From the NCBI RefSeq assembly GCF_007748175.1, contig NZ_CP037422.1:1466528-1530527 (forward strand): a DNA stretch of 64,000 nucleotides, read 5' to 3'. Under the pieces are notes generated by a model. That model was not told the DNA's origin, ran no database searches, and saw only the letters and a program-made list of their open reading frames with translations. Both the position numbers and the translations under genes were made by a program. Of the stretch, positions 44,832 through 54,719 are shown in pieces. Origin of the DNA: Gimesia aquarii. GTDB taxonomy: Bacteria > Planctomycetota > Planctomycetia > Planctomycetales > Planctomycetaceae. How positions within the stretch are numbered: position 1 is the first letter of the stretch; each line of letters begins with the position of its first letter.

Positions 44832-47645
44832 CGTCCCGGCTTTCGTTTCTTCTTTCTTTGGTGTTGGTTCTACTTCCGGAATTGCCTCTTTAGTGATATT
44901 GAGCTGGTAAAATTTATTGCGCGTTAATGCGCGTTCCAGTGCACCATCATCCACAGGACTCCTGTTGATAAATGAAATTTCTTTGGCATCGGGATTGAAC
45001 TGAATCGATTTCTGATCTACCCACACAAATCCTTTTAAACTTCGTTTGACAGATTCTTTGATGGACTTGCCGCTGTAAACACCATAGTGAATCACGTATT
45101 TCTGTTTCTTATCTGATTGCGGATCGTTCGTAGAAGTCTTTTCTGTCGTCCTCTTTCCTGATGCGGTGTTTGGGGAGTTTGAAGCCCGATGCATTGCTAG
45201 GTCTGCTGGAGAAAGGTCAAATTTTTTAGGAGACACAAATAGGCCAGCAGTCGAGAATGCATTGACTGCTGCTCGTTCGACTTCAGATTTATCTCCTAAA
45301 CCTTTCAACTTGATATAGATCCACTTGTCAGCATAATTGATGATCAATGAATTAGGAACATAGCGATTAATTTGTTGAAGATTGACTTCCGCGACTTTAG
45401 GCGAAGAGTTTTTGTTGAACCTGAGACGATTTAATGTTCTGATGCGAAACGTAAGATAATTAGAATCCATGATTCGAGAGTTAGGATTACTACTGGCTTC
45501 TTCAATTTTAGGGGCTTCTTCAGCCAATATGATGGATTTGGCAAAGATGTTATCTGCAAATTTTTGGGGAATATCTGAAGGCAGGTCCCCAGTAAACTCA
45601 AAACTAAGAGTCATCTGTTCCAGATTCAGATTCGCTGAGCCTCTTGCATGACCGGGAACAATTTCTCCTAGTCCAAGCTGAATCTTGTCGACAATTGAAC
45701 TTTTCCAAAAGTCAGGCTTCTCTTTCAGTGTTTTTTCATAGAATTCATCAAAACCGTTTACTTTAAAAGTGGCTTTTCGTCTGGTGACATCGATCAGATT
45801 TTTTGCATTTTGAAGGGCTGTTTGGTTCTGTCCTTTGCTGGCAGCCATTTGTGTATCAGTCTGTGAGGAGCTCGACTTTGCGATTTGTTTTTTAATCCAT
45901 TCAATTCCCTTTGGAAGACCTTCGTCAATCATGGTCTGGTAGTGATCGTTACCATTTCCTGCTACGAATTCGACTTCAGTTCCTTGTGTTTTTAATTGTG
46001 AGGCAAAATTCTGTGAATTTGTAAAAGACGTAACAGGATCTTCACGTGAATGAAATATAAATACGGGGCAGGTAAGATTACTAATATGCGATTGAGGTGA
46101 ACTGAGTCTGAGGAAGTCTTCCACATCTGGAATGACCGCTTTTATTGTAGGCAGATATTCTGCCATAGATTTTTTAAGATCAACTGAAGCGGCATAAGCC
46201 AGACAGCCTTTGATTTGAGGGTAATGCTCTGCGAATAACAGCGAGAGTGTTCCCGCTGAACTATGACCTGCGATAAAGACGTTGTTTTTATCAATTCCCG
46301 GAATTACAGCCTGAGTTTCCAAAAACGCGTGTACACAATTAACCAGTCCTGCTTTACTTTTCCTGAAATCGCTATGAGCGTTTTTTACTTCGAAATTTGT
46401 CGATTGTTCACGTCTCCACAAGTGGCCGTCCAGAGAAAAGGTAATCACAGCGAATCCGGCTTTGAGGTAGGGTTCGTGTTCCGGGTTTGGTATTAAATCT
46501 GGAGGGTCGATCTCCATTCCAGTAAGCAGATTTGATCCGGCTGGAGGCACTAGAATACAAGGGACCGGTGATGCCGGATTAATATCTGGTGGCAGATATA
46601 CCCTGAATTTCATATTGGCACCAGCTGGAGATTCTCCTTCGAAGCTTCTCGAATTTTGTGCCTCATAGACTTTGCCGATAGACGCTGTTTTTCTCTCTCT
46701 ATAAACGCTAAAGCCTGAGGCGCCTTCTGCTGGCCAACTCATTAACATTGGTTTTATCTGAGATAGATCGAATTTGGAGCGCTGTGTTTGATTTGAAGAA
46801 CGAGTCGGAGAGTTTGGTTGCCTGGTCTTGGGAAATTGGCCTCGAGAGTCACTACTTAGTTGACTGTTGATGTCGCTAATCGATGTTGGACTAGATTGAG
46901 AGGTTTCATTGAATTCGGCAGCATCGGGAGCAGTAAAACTGGGACTTCGGCTTGAGGAAATACTAATTAAGCTTCCAAATGTCAGGGTGAAAGAAATGAG
47001 CAATAAGAATGCTCCTGTCACAAACGTTGCCAGTGACTGCTTGGTTTGTTCAATACGGGAGATTGCAAAATACACGTTGTATAGAGGAACAATCAGGCAG
47101 AGAATTAGTTCGGTGCCACTTTCTTTGCCGGCTTCGATCAGTAACCCCAGACCACCAGCAAAGACATAGCCAATAGCAACAATACATGTCAGCATAAAAG
47201 CCAACATTAAAAAATGGCTCTGCATCAGAAAGAGAAACAGGTTTAACAGGATTAATCCTATAGACGTAACAGCGATAAAGGGAGTCAATCCATACTTTTT
47301 TAAAGAATAATCAGATGGCGATTTCTTTTTCTTCTTTGGTGTTTTGTTCTTTTTTTTCGCACCTGGTTTGACTACGGAACCGCCACTCAAGTCATCTTCC
47401 CAGTCCTCAAAATCGTCATTGAACATGTCAATAGACGAGTTTGATTCGTCCTCAAAGAAATTCTCTTCCGGGATTACTTTTTTTAATTTTGTCTTGGGAC
47501 GTGTTGATTGATCTGAGGATTGCTTTTGAATCACAAAAGGAGCCTCACACTTAGGGCATTTCACCTTTTTTCCAAAAGCAGACTTATTTTTAATTTTAAA
47601 AGACGCAGTGCAATGCGGGCATTTAATCGAAAATGGATTTGTCAT
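44829..47645 (-). CDS. zinc-ribbon membrane protein fused to an alpha/beta hydrolase
   Basis: The protein has 938 residues. Residues 9-43 form an MJ0042-type zinc ribbon (CPHC...CPKC). A long acidic/Lys-rich linker follows (NDDFEDWEDDLSGG; KKKNKTPKKKKK). About four membrane helices lie at 115-240. A periplasmic or surface alpha/beta hydrolase domain spans about 300-590, with the nucleophile elbow GHSSAG near 460, an acid in HSREDPV and a His in GNDHYQ. The last 340 residues hold three repeated alpha/beta segments (for example YVIHYGVYSGKSIKESVKRS) that resemble heavy-metal-associated folds without Cys ligands. The combination is not a family I recognise. Substrate unknown; a dienelactone-hydrolase-like or lipase-like activity is inference. 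Confidence 0.7.
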   Translation of the reverse strand: MTNPFSIKCPHCTASFKIKNKSAFGKKVKCPKCEAPFVIQKQSSDQSTRPKTKLKKVIPEENFFEDESNSSIDMFNDDFEDWEDDLSGGSVVKPGAKKKNKTPKKKKKSPSDYSLKKYGLTPFIAVTSIGLILLNLFLFLMQSHFLMLAFMLTCIVAIGYVFAGGLGLLIEAGKESGTELILCLIVPLYNVYFAISRIEQTKQSLATFVTGAFLLLISFTLTFGSLISISSSRSPSFTAPDAAEFNETSQSSPTSISDINSQLSSDSRGQFPKTRQPNSPTRSSNQTQRSKFDLSQIKPMLMSWPAEGASGFSVYRERKTASIGKVYEAQNSRSFEGESPAGANMKFRVYLPPDINPASPVPCILVPPAGSNLLTGMEIDPPDLIPNPEHEPYLKAGFAVITFSLDGHLWRREQSTNFEVKNAHSDFRKSKAGLVNCVHAFLETQAVIPGIDKNNVFIAGHSSAGTLSLLFAEHYPQIKGCLAYAASVDLKKSMAEYLPTIKAVIPDVEDFLRLSSPQSHISNLTCPVFIFHSREDPVTSFTNSQNFASQLKTQGTEVEFVAGNGNDHYQTMIDEGLPKGIEWIKKQIAKSSSSQTDTQMAASKGQNQTALQNAKNLIDVTRRKATFKVNGFDEFYEKTLKEKPDFWKSSIVDKIQLGLGEIVPGHARGSANLNLEQMTLSFEFTGDLPSDIPQKFADNIFAKSIILAEEAPKIEEASSNPNSRIMDSNYLTFRIRTLNRLRFNKNSSPKVAEVNLQQINRYVPNSLIINYADKWIYIKLKGLGDKSEVERAAVNAFSTAGLFVSPKKFDLSPADLAMHRASNSPNTASGKRTTEKTSTNDPQSDKKQKYVIHYGVYSGKSIKESVKRSLKGFVWVDQKSIQFNPDAKEISFINRSPVDDGALERALTRNKFYQLNITKEAIPEVEPTPKKEETKAGT

Positions 47646-47798
47646 AGATGGAGTTTTCGAAGTTGTGGAGTTTCAGCTCAGTCATCAAAACAAAGGAATT
47701 GAGGCATAAAGCAACTATTTTACGATATGTTTATATACGTTGCAAATGGTGGTTTTTACTCAATTTATTTAAAAAAATGACTGAGTTGAAGTCCCAGT

Positions 47799-48404
47799 TC
47801 ACTCTTCGGAATCTGAAGATCTATCCGAAATAACTTCTTTGAGCTCCTGTACTTCGATTTTCAATTCTCGAACTTCATTTCTTAACTGATGCAGTAATTC
47901 GTGTGTTTCGTGATGTGAAATCGATCTATGTTCATGGTGCATTGCACGTTCAATCTGTTCTCGCAGATGGATTTCCTGCTGTTTGGCTTGTCGATGTACC
48001 TGATCTGCCAGTTTGCTCAAGCCTGCCTCTTCTAAGTGCTCCGCTGCGAGATGCATTTTCTGGATGCGATGTTTGTGTTGATCAATCTGCTGCTCTCGGT
48101 CTCGATGTGCATCATGAGAGTGATCGCGGTGGTGTTCACGAATTTGTCGGTGGAGTTTTTGTAATTGTCGTTCTGCCTTTTCAACTTCTCGTTCATTTTT
48201 TGCTTGTCTTGCTTTATGAAGTCGATCTTCCAGATCAAATTGCTTTTCATGATATTGCTCAAGAAACCTTCGATCCTGTTCATTGCTGTCACTTGGTGAT
48301 GTTTGTGTATCGGCATGTGCTTCGGGTGGGAAAAATGAGTCAATTCTTATCCAGCAGACAACAAAAAGGATAATCAGAAAAGCGGAGAGTGTTGATTTGA
48401 GCAT
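47799..48404 (-). CDS. His-rich coiled-coil membrane-anchored protein
   Basis: The protein has 201 residues. The N-terminal hydrophobic segment (STLSAFLIILFVVCWIRI) acts as signal peptide or anchor. The rest is almost entirely charged helix: heptad-like Gln/Glu/Lys/His sequence such as RQAKNEREVEKAERQLQKLHRQ, with many His residues (HHRDHSHDAHRD, MHHEHRSISHHETHEL). It ends in an acidic SDSEE tail. A coiled-coil oligomer or metal buffer in the periplasm is inference; no family recognised. Its stop is 154 bases after the start of the leftward zinc-ribbon protein gene. Confidence 0.6.
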   Translation of the reverse strand: MLKSTLSAFLIILFVVCWIRIDSFFPPEAHADTQTSPSDSNEQDRRFLEQYHEKQFDLEDRLHKARQAKNEREVEKAERQLQKLHRQIREHHRDHSHDAHRDREQQIDQHKHRIQKMHLAAEHLEEAGLSKLADQVHRQAKQQEIHLREQIERAMHHEHRSISHHETHELLHQLRNEVRELKIEVQELKEVISDRSSDSEE

Positions 48405-48587
48405 TTTTATTTCCTGTTTCTATAAGAGTGTAAGGGAAGACAGGTTATGAAATAAGTAGCGTCATTTTACGTTAAGATCATGATACCTTTTAAAGACTAT
48501 AGAGTCGAGAACTTCAATCTAATTTCTCTATACGAAACGACAGCAGGGAATGAAGACTAAAACTTCTCTCTCCCTTCAAGTGGATCT

Positions 48588-50666
48588 CTAGGCAGAGCGT
48601 TGTCGAACTTGTGCGCTCAACAGATTTTGATATTGAGGACAGGTTTCTACGAGAGTGTGATGAGGACCAGTGGCAACTACTTTCCCGGAATCCATCACAA
48701 CAATTCGTGTTGCGAATTCAAGCAGGCTTTGACCGACAGAGTGTGTAATGATGAATACGGTTCGCCCGGGGGCGAATTCTTTTAACGCTTTGTGAATCAG
48801 AATTTCACTTTGTGAGTCAATGGCTGATGTTGCTTCATCGAGAATCAGAATTTCAGGATTTCGTAGAATCGCACGTGCCAAAGCAATGCGTTGCCTTTGC
48901 CCACCTGATAATTCCTGTCCTCGTTCACCGACATCATATTGCAAACCACCGGGAAGCTGCTCGGCGAACTGTAATACATGCGCTTTTCTGGCAACAGCTT
49001 CTATTTCAAGACGTGTTGCATTTGGCCGACCGTAACGAATATTTTCCAGAATGGAATCATCAAACAACATCGTTTCCTGTGAGACGACACCGATATGGTT
49101 TCTAAGATCCCTTAACCGAATATCACGGGCGTCAATTTCGTTAATAAAAACACTGCCCTTATCGGGATCATAAAAGCGAGGCAGCAAGTTGACTAACGTC
49201 GATTTTCCAGAACCGTTTTCACCGACAACCAGTACGACTTCTCCCGCGGAAATTTCCAGATTCACACCATCGAGGATCGGTTCATTATTTCTTGTCGACT
49301 CTTTACGTTGTGCATAAGTGAAGTCGATCTTTTTGAAATGGACCGATTCCAGTTTCTGAGGAAAACGTTGAGGTGCATCAGCTTCCTTTACCAGTGTTTC
49401 GCGGTCAATGACCGAGAAGATGCGTTCCGCAGCAGCAATGGTTTTTTTCAGTTTTGAATAGACCGATGACATTTTTCGAGCAGGATCAGAGATTCCAGCG
49501 AGCAAAGCGTACATCATTGAGAGAGTCGCAATATCCATGGGGGCCGAAGCCAGTTGAATCCCCCAGATCTCGGTTTTGCCACGCAATACAAGATAGGAAC
49601 CGGGAATTAAGGCTATAAAAATAGCCATCAATCCCAACATTTCTGTTGTCGGGCTCGTTAATGAATCAATGCGGACAATACTTAATGCTTTTTTGAAATA
49701 CTCTTTATTCTCATGATGAAACCGACTGCGGTGTTTTCGGGCGCCGTTAAACGCGATGATCACTTTTGAACTTTCAAAGGACTCCTCAAGCGTTTTATAG
49801 ATCCGAGACATGCTTTCCATCATTTTCTGGCTAGCATGTTTCAAGGTCTTTCCAATTTTATAGAAGACAATTGCGATCAGGGGAGCAAATACAAATGAAA
49901 GAAGTGTCAAACGCCAGTTGACCATAAAGGCGAAGATCATACAGGCCAGCGCTTTGAGAGGTTCCCGAATGATTTTTCCTCCCATCAATGTCAAACCTTG
50001 AGAGAGTTGTTGCATATCAAACGTGAAGCGTGACATGAGCGAGGCGGTTCCCTCATCGGATATGCTTTGATAATCCAAATCAAGAACTTTGCGAAAGCAT
50101 TCCTTTCGGACTGACATCGTCACTAATTCTACGACGCCCCCCACCAATACATCTTGTGTGAAAATACAGAGACCTTTAACGAGGGTTGTCAGTAACAAAA
50201 GTCCCAGAATGAGTGCGAACGTATCAAACTGGTCGTCTGGAATGCGCGTGATAATTGTAGATTGAATCCACTTGAGGGCTAATAACTTACGTGAGGCATT
50301 ACTTAGCTTTCTTTGTTGCCGAGATTGGTCACTAAGCAGATTGACCGGTGCTGCTGCCAGATCTGTTTGAGTGATCTCGCCTTCTGCGGAGTTGTCTGGT
50401 TGAGCCTCCAAATTTTGTGAATGAATTGCACGGGAGATATCTTTAAGTGCGTCTTGTTTCTCCTGAATGAGTTCTTCAGTGAGGCTGATTTCTTTTTGTA
50501 CGTAACCGCTTAGACTTTCGCCCTGCAACAAGACTTTGACAACAAGGAACGTGACGGAGAGATTGGCACCCCATAACAGGGCAACCAGGAGGGCAAAAAA
50601 GAAAGACACGACCAAACGTCTGCGGAAGGGCCATGCATAAGATAAGATTCTGGTTATGTGATTCAC
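48588..50666 (-). CDS. ABC exporter (permease-ATPase fusion, MsbA-like)
   Basis: The protein has 692 residues from a GTG start at 50666. It has a six-helix transmembrane domain followed by an ATPase domain with Walker A VGENGSGKST (about 478-487), signature LSGGQRQRIALARA (about 585), Walker B ILILDEATSAID and switch His in ITHS. Between the first and second helices there is an extra charged segment of about 100 residues (KEISLTEELIQEKQDAL to RQQRKLSNASRK), not present in MsbA (about 580 residues). This probable homodimer exports lipid or another hydrophobic substrate across the inner membrane; the substrate cannot be told. It is divergent from the MATE exporter gene. Confidence 0.92.
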   Translation of the reverse strand: MNHITRILSYAWPFRRRLVVSFFFALLVALLWGANLSVTFLVVKVLLQGESLSGYVQKEISLTEELIQEKQDALKDISRAIHSQNLEAQPDNSAEGEITQTDLAAAPVNLLSDQSRQQRKLSNASRKLLALKWIQSTIITRIPDDQFDTFALILGLLLLTTLVKGLCIFTQDVLVGGVVELVTMSVRKECFRKVLDLDYQSISDEGTASLMSRFTFDMQQLSQGLTLMGGKIIREPLKALACMIFAFMVNWRLTLLSFVFAPLIAIVFYKIGKTLKHASQKMMESMSRIYKTLEESFESSKVIIAFNGARKHRSRFHHENKEYFKKALSIVRIDSLTSPTTEMLGLMAIFIALIPGSYLVLRGKTEIWGIQLASAPMDIATLSMMYALLAGISDPARKMSSVYSKLKKTIAAAERIFSVIDRETLVKEADAPQRFPQKLESVHFKKIDFTYAQRKESTRNNEPILDGVNLEISAGEVVLVVGENGSGKSTLVNLLPRFYDPDKGSVFINEIDARDIRLRDLRNHIGVVSQETMLFDDSILENIRYGRPNATRLEIEAVARKAHVLQFAEQLPGGLQYDVGERGQELSGGQRQRIALARAILRNPEILILDEATSAIDSQSEILIHKALKEFAPGRTVFIITHSVGQSLLEFATRIVVMDSGKVVATGPHHTLVETCPQYQNLLSAQVRQRSA

Positions 50667-51054
50667 AGTGTCTACTCGGGTATCTGAGGAAGATTGTGTG
50701 CGTTAAGTCTATTTTAATAAATGGTTTATGGTCTTTGTCTCATTCCAGTATCGAATCCTCTCGCGTACACTTTCAGAGTGGTTTTGCGATGGAAAACGCG
50801 AATTAAACTAGGAAATGGGGTTCAGGTCCAGACGAGATTTCGGTACGTGTTGATATGAGCACTTTTTACGAACCTGTCGTTGGAATCATTTGTTATTTTA
50901 TTGCGAACTAATTGTTCATCGAATGTGTCATGGGAGAGGTATTTCCTGCGGAATGTGATATGCTGCAAGCTTAAATTCCCGGCTTCGGTATTTCTTCTTT
51001 GCAATCCCTCCGATTGTATTCGGGCTTCTTTAAACCATTGATTGGATCAGTGTA
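50667..51054 (+). other. divergent promoter region between ABC and MATE exporter genes
   Basis: 388 bases with no credible gene; a 60-codon frame at 50822-51004 has no family features. Promoters for both exporter genes are expected here, but no clear -35/-10 pair or operator could be picked out. Confidence 0.3.
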
Positions 51055-52503
51055 ATGGGAGACCCTTCCCTCAATACTCAAGATTCGCTTGTGCGGCCAG
51101 GAAGTCTGCGCGAATTGGCTAATGTTGCTGTTCCCCTGGTTTTGAGTTGCGGCTCACTTTCCATTATGCATGTGGTGGACCGGATTTTCTTAACCTGGTG
51201 GTCTACTGACGCTGTGGCTGCAGCATTGCCTGCAGGGATGATTCAATGGACGGCTATGTCGATTGCGATGGGCAAAGCAACGTATGTAAATACGTTTGTT
51301 GCTCAGTATGAAGGAGCAGGTCAGAAGCAGCGCGTTTCGGAATCTGTCTGGCAGGGGTTGTATATGGCTCTGATCTGGGGGGGGATTTTATTACTGGGAA
51401 TCCCATTTGCTGGAACGTTCTTCCATTGGATTGGTCATGTTGAAGCCGTTCAGAAGTTGGAAGTCGATTATTTTTCCATCTTGTGTCTGGCTTCAGGTCC
51501 TGCATTAGTTTCAACAGTCCTTTCCTGTTTTTATACAGGACGCAGTAAGACCATGGTTGTGATGTGGGTGAATCTGGCCAGTGTGTCAGTCAACATCGTT
51601 CTGGATTACTGGTTGATTTTTGGTGCAGGCCCGATTCCCGAGATGGGAATCAAGGGAGCTGCCATTGCTACTGTTTTAGCAAATGTTTGCACGGTCATTT
51701 TTTACGCGGTAATCATCTTTGTAAATCATGAAGCAAAAGAATATGGGTTATTTAATAATTGTCGCTGGAATCAAGACTTATTTAAACGATTGATTCGCTA
51801 TGGATTTCCGAATGGGATGCTCTACTTTGTCGATGTCGTTGGTTTCACATTATTCATCGTATTAGTTGGTCGAATTGGAAAGACCGAACTGGCGGCTACC
51901 ACTATTGCCTTTAATCTCAACTCCTTAGCGTTTATCCCCATGATGGGGGTCGGGACAGCTGTGATGACGTTAGTGGGGACGAGAATTGGTGAACGCAGGC
52001 CTCAATTGGCGGTGACCACGACATGGAAAGCCTATGCGGTTTCAGCGGCATATATGTTGCTTTTCGCAGTCATCTATGTCGGGTTACCCGAGTTACTACT
52101 AAGACCTTACGAACCGAAAGTGGTCACGGATGAGTTTTTGGAAGTCAAGAAGATGGTCATTGTCTTGTTACGATTTGCCGCTTTGTTTTCATTTTTCGAT
52201 GCGATGGCTGTGATTTTTGGTTCCGCAATTCGAGGAGCCGGAGATACCCGCTTCTGCTTGTATTATTCACTTGTGACCGGCTGGGGAATCATGGTCATTC
52301 CTACATTTTTCATCTGGATGTATTCAGACGAAAAACTATTTTACAGTTGGGCTGCTTGTACTTCTTATATAGGCGTACTGGGACTGGGATATCTAATTCG
52401 ATTTCAGGCAGGGCATTGGAAGAAGATGAGGGTGATCGAAGATCACTTTGCGGACCCCATTTCTGAAGATAAAGAACATCCAGCTCAAAAAGCATTAACT
52501 TGA
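51055..52503 (+). CDS. MATE family efflux transporter
   Basis: The protein has 482 residues with about 12 hydrophobic helices in two six-helix halves, typical of the MATE/MOP superfamily: NVAVPLVLSCGSLSIMHVVDRIFL at the start, PEMGIKGAAIATVLANV in the middle and FGSAIRGAGDTRF in the second half. The ATG at 51055 is used. It is a cation-coupled (Na+ or H+) antiporter that exports small molecules from the inner membrane; the substrate is unknown. The C-terminal 35 residues are a short soluble acidic tail. It converges on the lipoate ligase gene with 33 bases between them. Confidence 0.92.
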   Translation: MGDPSLNTQDSLVRPGSLRELANVAVPLVLSCGSLSIMHVVDRIFLTWWSTDAVAAALPAGMIQWTAMSIAMGKATYVNTFVAQYEGAGQKQRVSESVWQGLYMALIWGGILLLGIPFAGTFFHWIGHVEAVQKLEVDYFSILCLASGPALVSTVLSCFYTGRSKTMVVMWVNLASVSVNIVLDYWLIFGAGPIPEMGIKGAAIATVLANVCTVIFYAVIIFVNHEAKEYGLFNNCRWNQDLFKRLIRYGFPNGMLYFVDVVGFTLFIVLVGRIGKTELAATTIAFNLNSLAFIPMMGVGTAVMTLVGTRIGERRPQLAVTTTWKAYAVSAAYMLLFAVIYVGLPELLLRPYEPKVVTDEFLEVKKMVIVLLRFAALFSFFDAMAVIFGSAIRGAGDTRFCLYYSLVTGWGIMVIPTFFIWMYSDEKLFYSWAACTSYIGVLGLGYLIRFQAGHWKKMRVIEDHFADPISEDKEHPAQKALT

Positions 52504-52536
52504 ATGTCTAATGGTCTGGTCATCAATAGGCTTAGA

Positions 52537-53274
52537 TTAGCGGCGGAGATTCCATTTCTCCGTCGCATATTTTTCTACGACCAACTGATTGATCTTGTCT
52601 AAGGGGAGTTCAGGTTCCGGTGCAGTGGCATTCCAGGTTTCAATGAAAGCCTCTTTCAGTTCTGGCAGGCTATGGGGGTAGTTTATAACGAACTCAAGGT
52701 GATCGCGCCCAGATCGATACTCTGGTTCTCGCTCCGGGCTGATCAGGTAGCGGGGAATACGATCAAGATCAAAGTCATAGAGAATCGTGCCATGATGTAA
52801 AAGCGTGGTAGTCAACCAGCGTTGAGAATTGCCAGAAAATTTTTGTCCTTGAACAGTTAAATCACTGATACCCTGAACTTCAATTTTAGGATTAGGTTTC
52901 CGCTTGTTTAACGAAACACAAATCTGTTCTAAGATTTCTCTGGTCGTCGCTTCAATGCCGATGAGATGCTGGTCAGCAGTGATTCGTAGAAACAAAGAAT
53001 AGATGAAACACCCTGGACCGAGTAAAACAGTACCACCGCCGGTACAGCGTCTGAGAATGGGGATTTGGTCCTGTCGACAGGCAGACAGATTCACATTGGC
53101 GGCAACCTGGTTAGAACTACCCAATATAACCGTGTATTGATCAACCTCCCAGATTCTGAGACAGCCAGCGGAGTCCTGTTCGTTGATTTGATAGAGTAGA
53201 CTTTCATCCAACGCCAGATTTTCTGCAGGAGTTGGTAAGATCGTCTCGGTATAGTGGCAGTTTGATGGAAGCAT
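52537..53274 (-). CDS. lipoate-protein ligase family protein
   Basis: The protein has 245 residues. It belongs to the biotin/lipoate A/B ligase fold: RRCTGGGTVLLGPG (residues 75-88; consensus RRxSGGGAV) forms the lipoyl-adenylate loop, and GQKFSGNSQRW carries the catalytic Lys145 region (KxSGNxQ). It attaches lipoate or octanoate to lipoyl domains. Its start codon lies one base beyond the stop codon of lpdA (53276-53278), so it is the last gene of an odhB-lpdA-ligase operon. Thus its substrate is likely the E2 lipoyl domain of the same operon. No lipA or lipB is present in the window. Cytoplasmic. Confidence 0.85.
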   Translation of the reverse strand: MLPSNCHYTETILPTPAENLALDESLLYQINEQDSAGCLRIWEVDQYTVILGSSNQVAANVNLSACRQDQIPILRRCTGGGTVLLGPGCFIYSLFLRITADQHLIGIEATTREILEQICVSLNKRKPNPKIEVQGISDLTVQGQKFSGNSQRWLTTTLLHHGTILYDFDLDRIPRYLISPEREPEYRSGRDHLEFVINYPHSLPELKEAFIETWNATAPEPELPLDKINQLVVEKYATEKWNLRR

Positions 53275-53275
53275 A

Positions 53276-54664
53276 TCAGAAGTTTAAGGTACGTCCATCA
53301 ACGGCCAATGCAGCTTCTTTCACTGCTTCTGCTAGTGTGGGGTGGGCATGGCAGCAACGTGCGATGTCTTCACTGCTGGCTCCAAACTCCATTGCCACTG
53401 CACATTCTGCGATTAAATCTCCGGCGCGGGGGCCGATGATGTGGACTCCGAGAACACGATCCGTTTGTTTGTCGGCCAGCATCTTGACACGACCTTCTGT
53501 TTGCCCCATTGCTCGTGCGCGACCGTTGGCGATAAACGGGAAGGAACCTTTTCGGTATTCAACTCCCTCTTCCTTGAGTTGATCTTCTGTTTTTCCCACT
53601 GCGGCAATTTCTGGATTCGTATACGCGACGCTCGGGATTGTGTTGTAGTTGACGTGCCCAAAGCCCGTCACCAGATGTTCGGCAAAGGCGACACCTTCAT
53701 CTTCGGCTTTATGTGCCAGCATCGCGCCGCCAATCACATCACCAATGGCAAAGATCCCTTTGACAGAAGTTTCATAGTGTTCATAAACGGGAATGAATCC
53801 GCGTTTGTCTACTTCAATGCCGACATTTTCCAGACCCAGTTGATCTGTATTGGGACGTCTACCCACAGCGACCAGAACGCGATCACAGCGAACCGGTTTA
53901 CTATCAGCAATTTCTACATCGCAGGTCTTTCGATTTGTTTTTACACCAGTCACACGGCAGCCTAGTTGGAATTCCAGTCCCTGTTTCTCAAAGATTTTTT
54001 GTGCTTCGTCAGCAATTTCGCTGTCGGTTGTTGGTAGAATTCGATCCAGATATTCCAGAATCGTGACTTTGGCTCCCAATCGACTCCAGACTGCACCGAG
54101 TTCCAATCCGATCACCCCACCTCCGATGACGACGAGATGCTTGGGAACTTGCTCGTATTTCAGAGCTTCAGTGCTTGTTCCTACACGATCGCCGTCTAAT
54201 GTGATACCAGGTAGTGTGGAAGGTTGGCTACCTGTGGCGATCAGGATGTACTTTGACTCGAGTTCGTTCACTGTTTTGCCATCATCTACTTTCACTTTTC
54301 CGGGAGCGATGAGAGTAGCATGACCTGTATAACGCGTGATTTTGTTTTTCTTGAAGAGAGAGCCAATGCCTCCTGCCATTGTTTTAACAACGCGGTCTTT
54401 TTGTCCCAGCATTTTTGCGAGGTCGAGTTCTAACGAACCCACGTTGATACCACGGTCTTTCAAACTGTGTTCGGCTTCTTTGTAAAGTTCGCTGGATTCC
54501 AAAAGCGCTTTACTGGGAATACAGCCGACACGCAAGCAGGTGCCTCCCAGCATACTTTCCTTTTCGATACAAGCAACATTCAAACCAAGCTGGGCAGCAC
54601 GAATTGCAGCAATATAACCACCGGGACCAGTACCGATTACAACCAGATCGTGGTTCATGTTCAT
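53276..54664 (-). CDS. lpdA: dihydrolipoyl dehydrogenase (E3)
   Basis: About 462 residues from ATG 54664, chosen because AGGA lies 5 bases upstream; the longer frame would need a TTG. FAD Rossmann motif GTGPGG (11-16), redox disulphide GGTCLRVGCIPS (Cys43 and Cys48), NAD-binding VIGGGVIGLELG and the C-terminal catalytic base region CCHAHPTLAEAV are all intact. It reoxidises the dihydrolipoyl group of E2 and passes electrons to NAD+. It lies 55 bases from the stop of odhB, and its stop precedes the ligase start by one base. Housekeeping enzyme of 2-oxoacid dehydrogenase complexes. Confidence 0.96.
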   Translation of the reverse strand: MNMNHDLVVIGTGPGGYIAAIRAAQLGLNVACIEKESMLGGTCLRVGCIPSKALLESSELYKEAEHSLKDRGINVGSLELDLAKMLGQKDRVVKTMAGGIGSLFKKNKITRYTGHATLIAPGKVKVDDGKTVNELESKYILIATGSQPSTLPGITLDGDRVGTSTEALKYEQVPKHLVVIGGGVIGLELGAVWSRLGAKVTILEYLDRILPTTDSEIADEAQKIFEKQGLEFQLGCRVTGVKTNRKTCDVEIADSKPVRCDRVLVAVGRRPNTDQLGLENVGIEVDKRGFIPVYEHYETSVKGIFAIGDVIGGAMLAHKAEDEGVAFAEHLVTGFGHVNYNTIPSVAYTNPEIAAVGKTEDQLKEEGVEYRKGSFPFIANGRARAMGQTEGRVKMLADKQTDRVLGVHIIGPRAGDLIAECAVAMEFGASSEDIARCCHAHPTLAEAVKEAALAVDGRTLNF

Positions 54665-54719
54665 ATTTTCCTGGTGTCGCAGGAAACCTTTCAATACCTT
54701 TGAAATGAGCGAGTGATTT

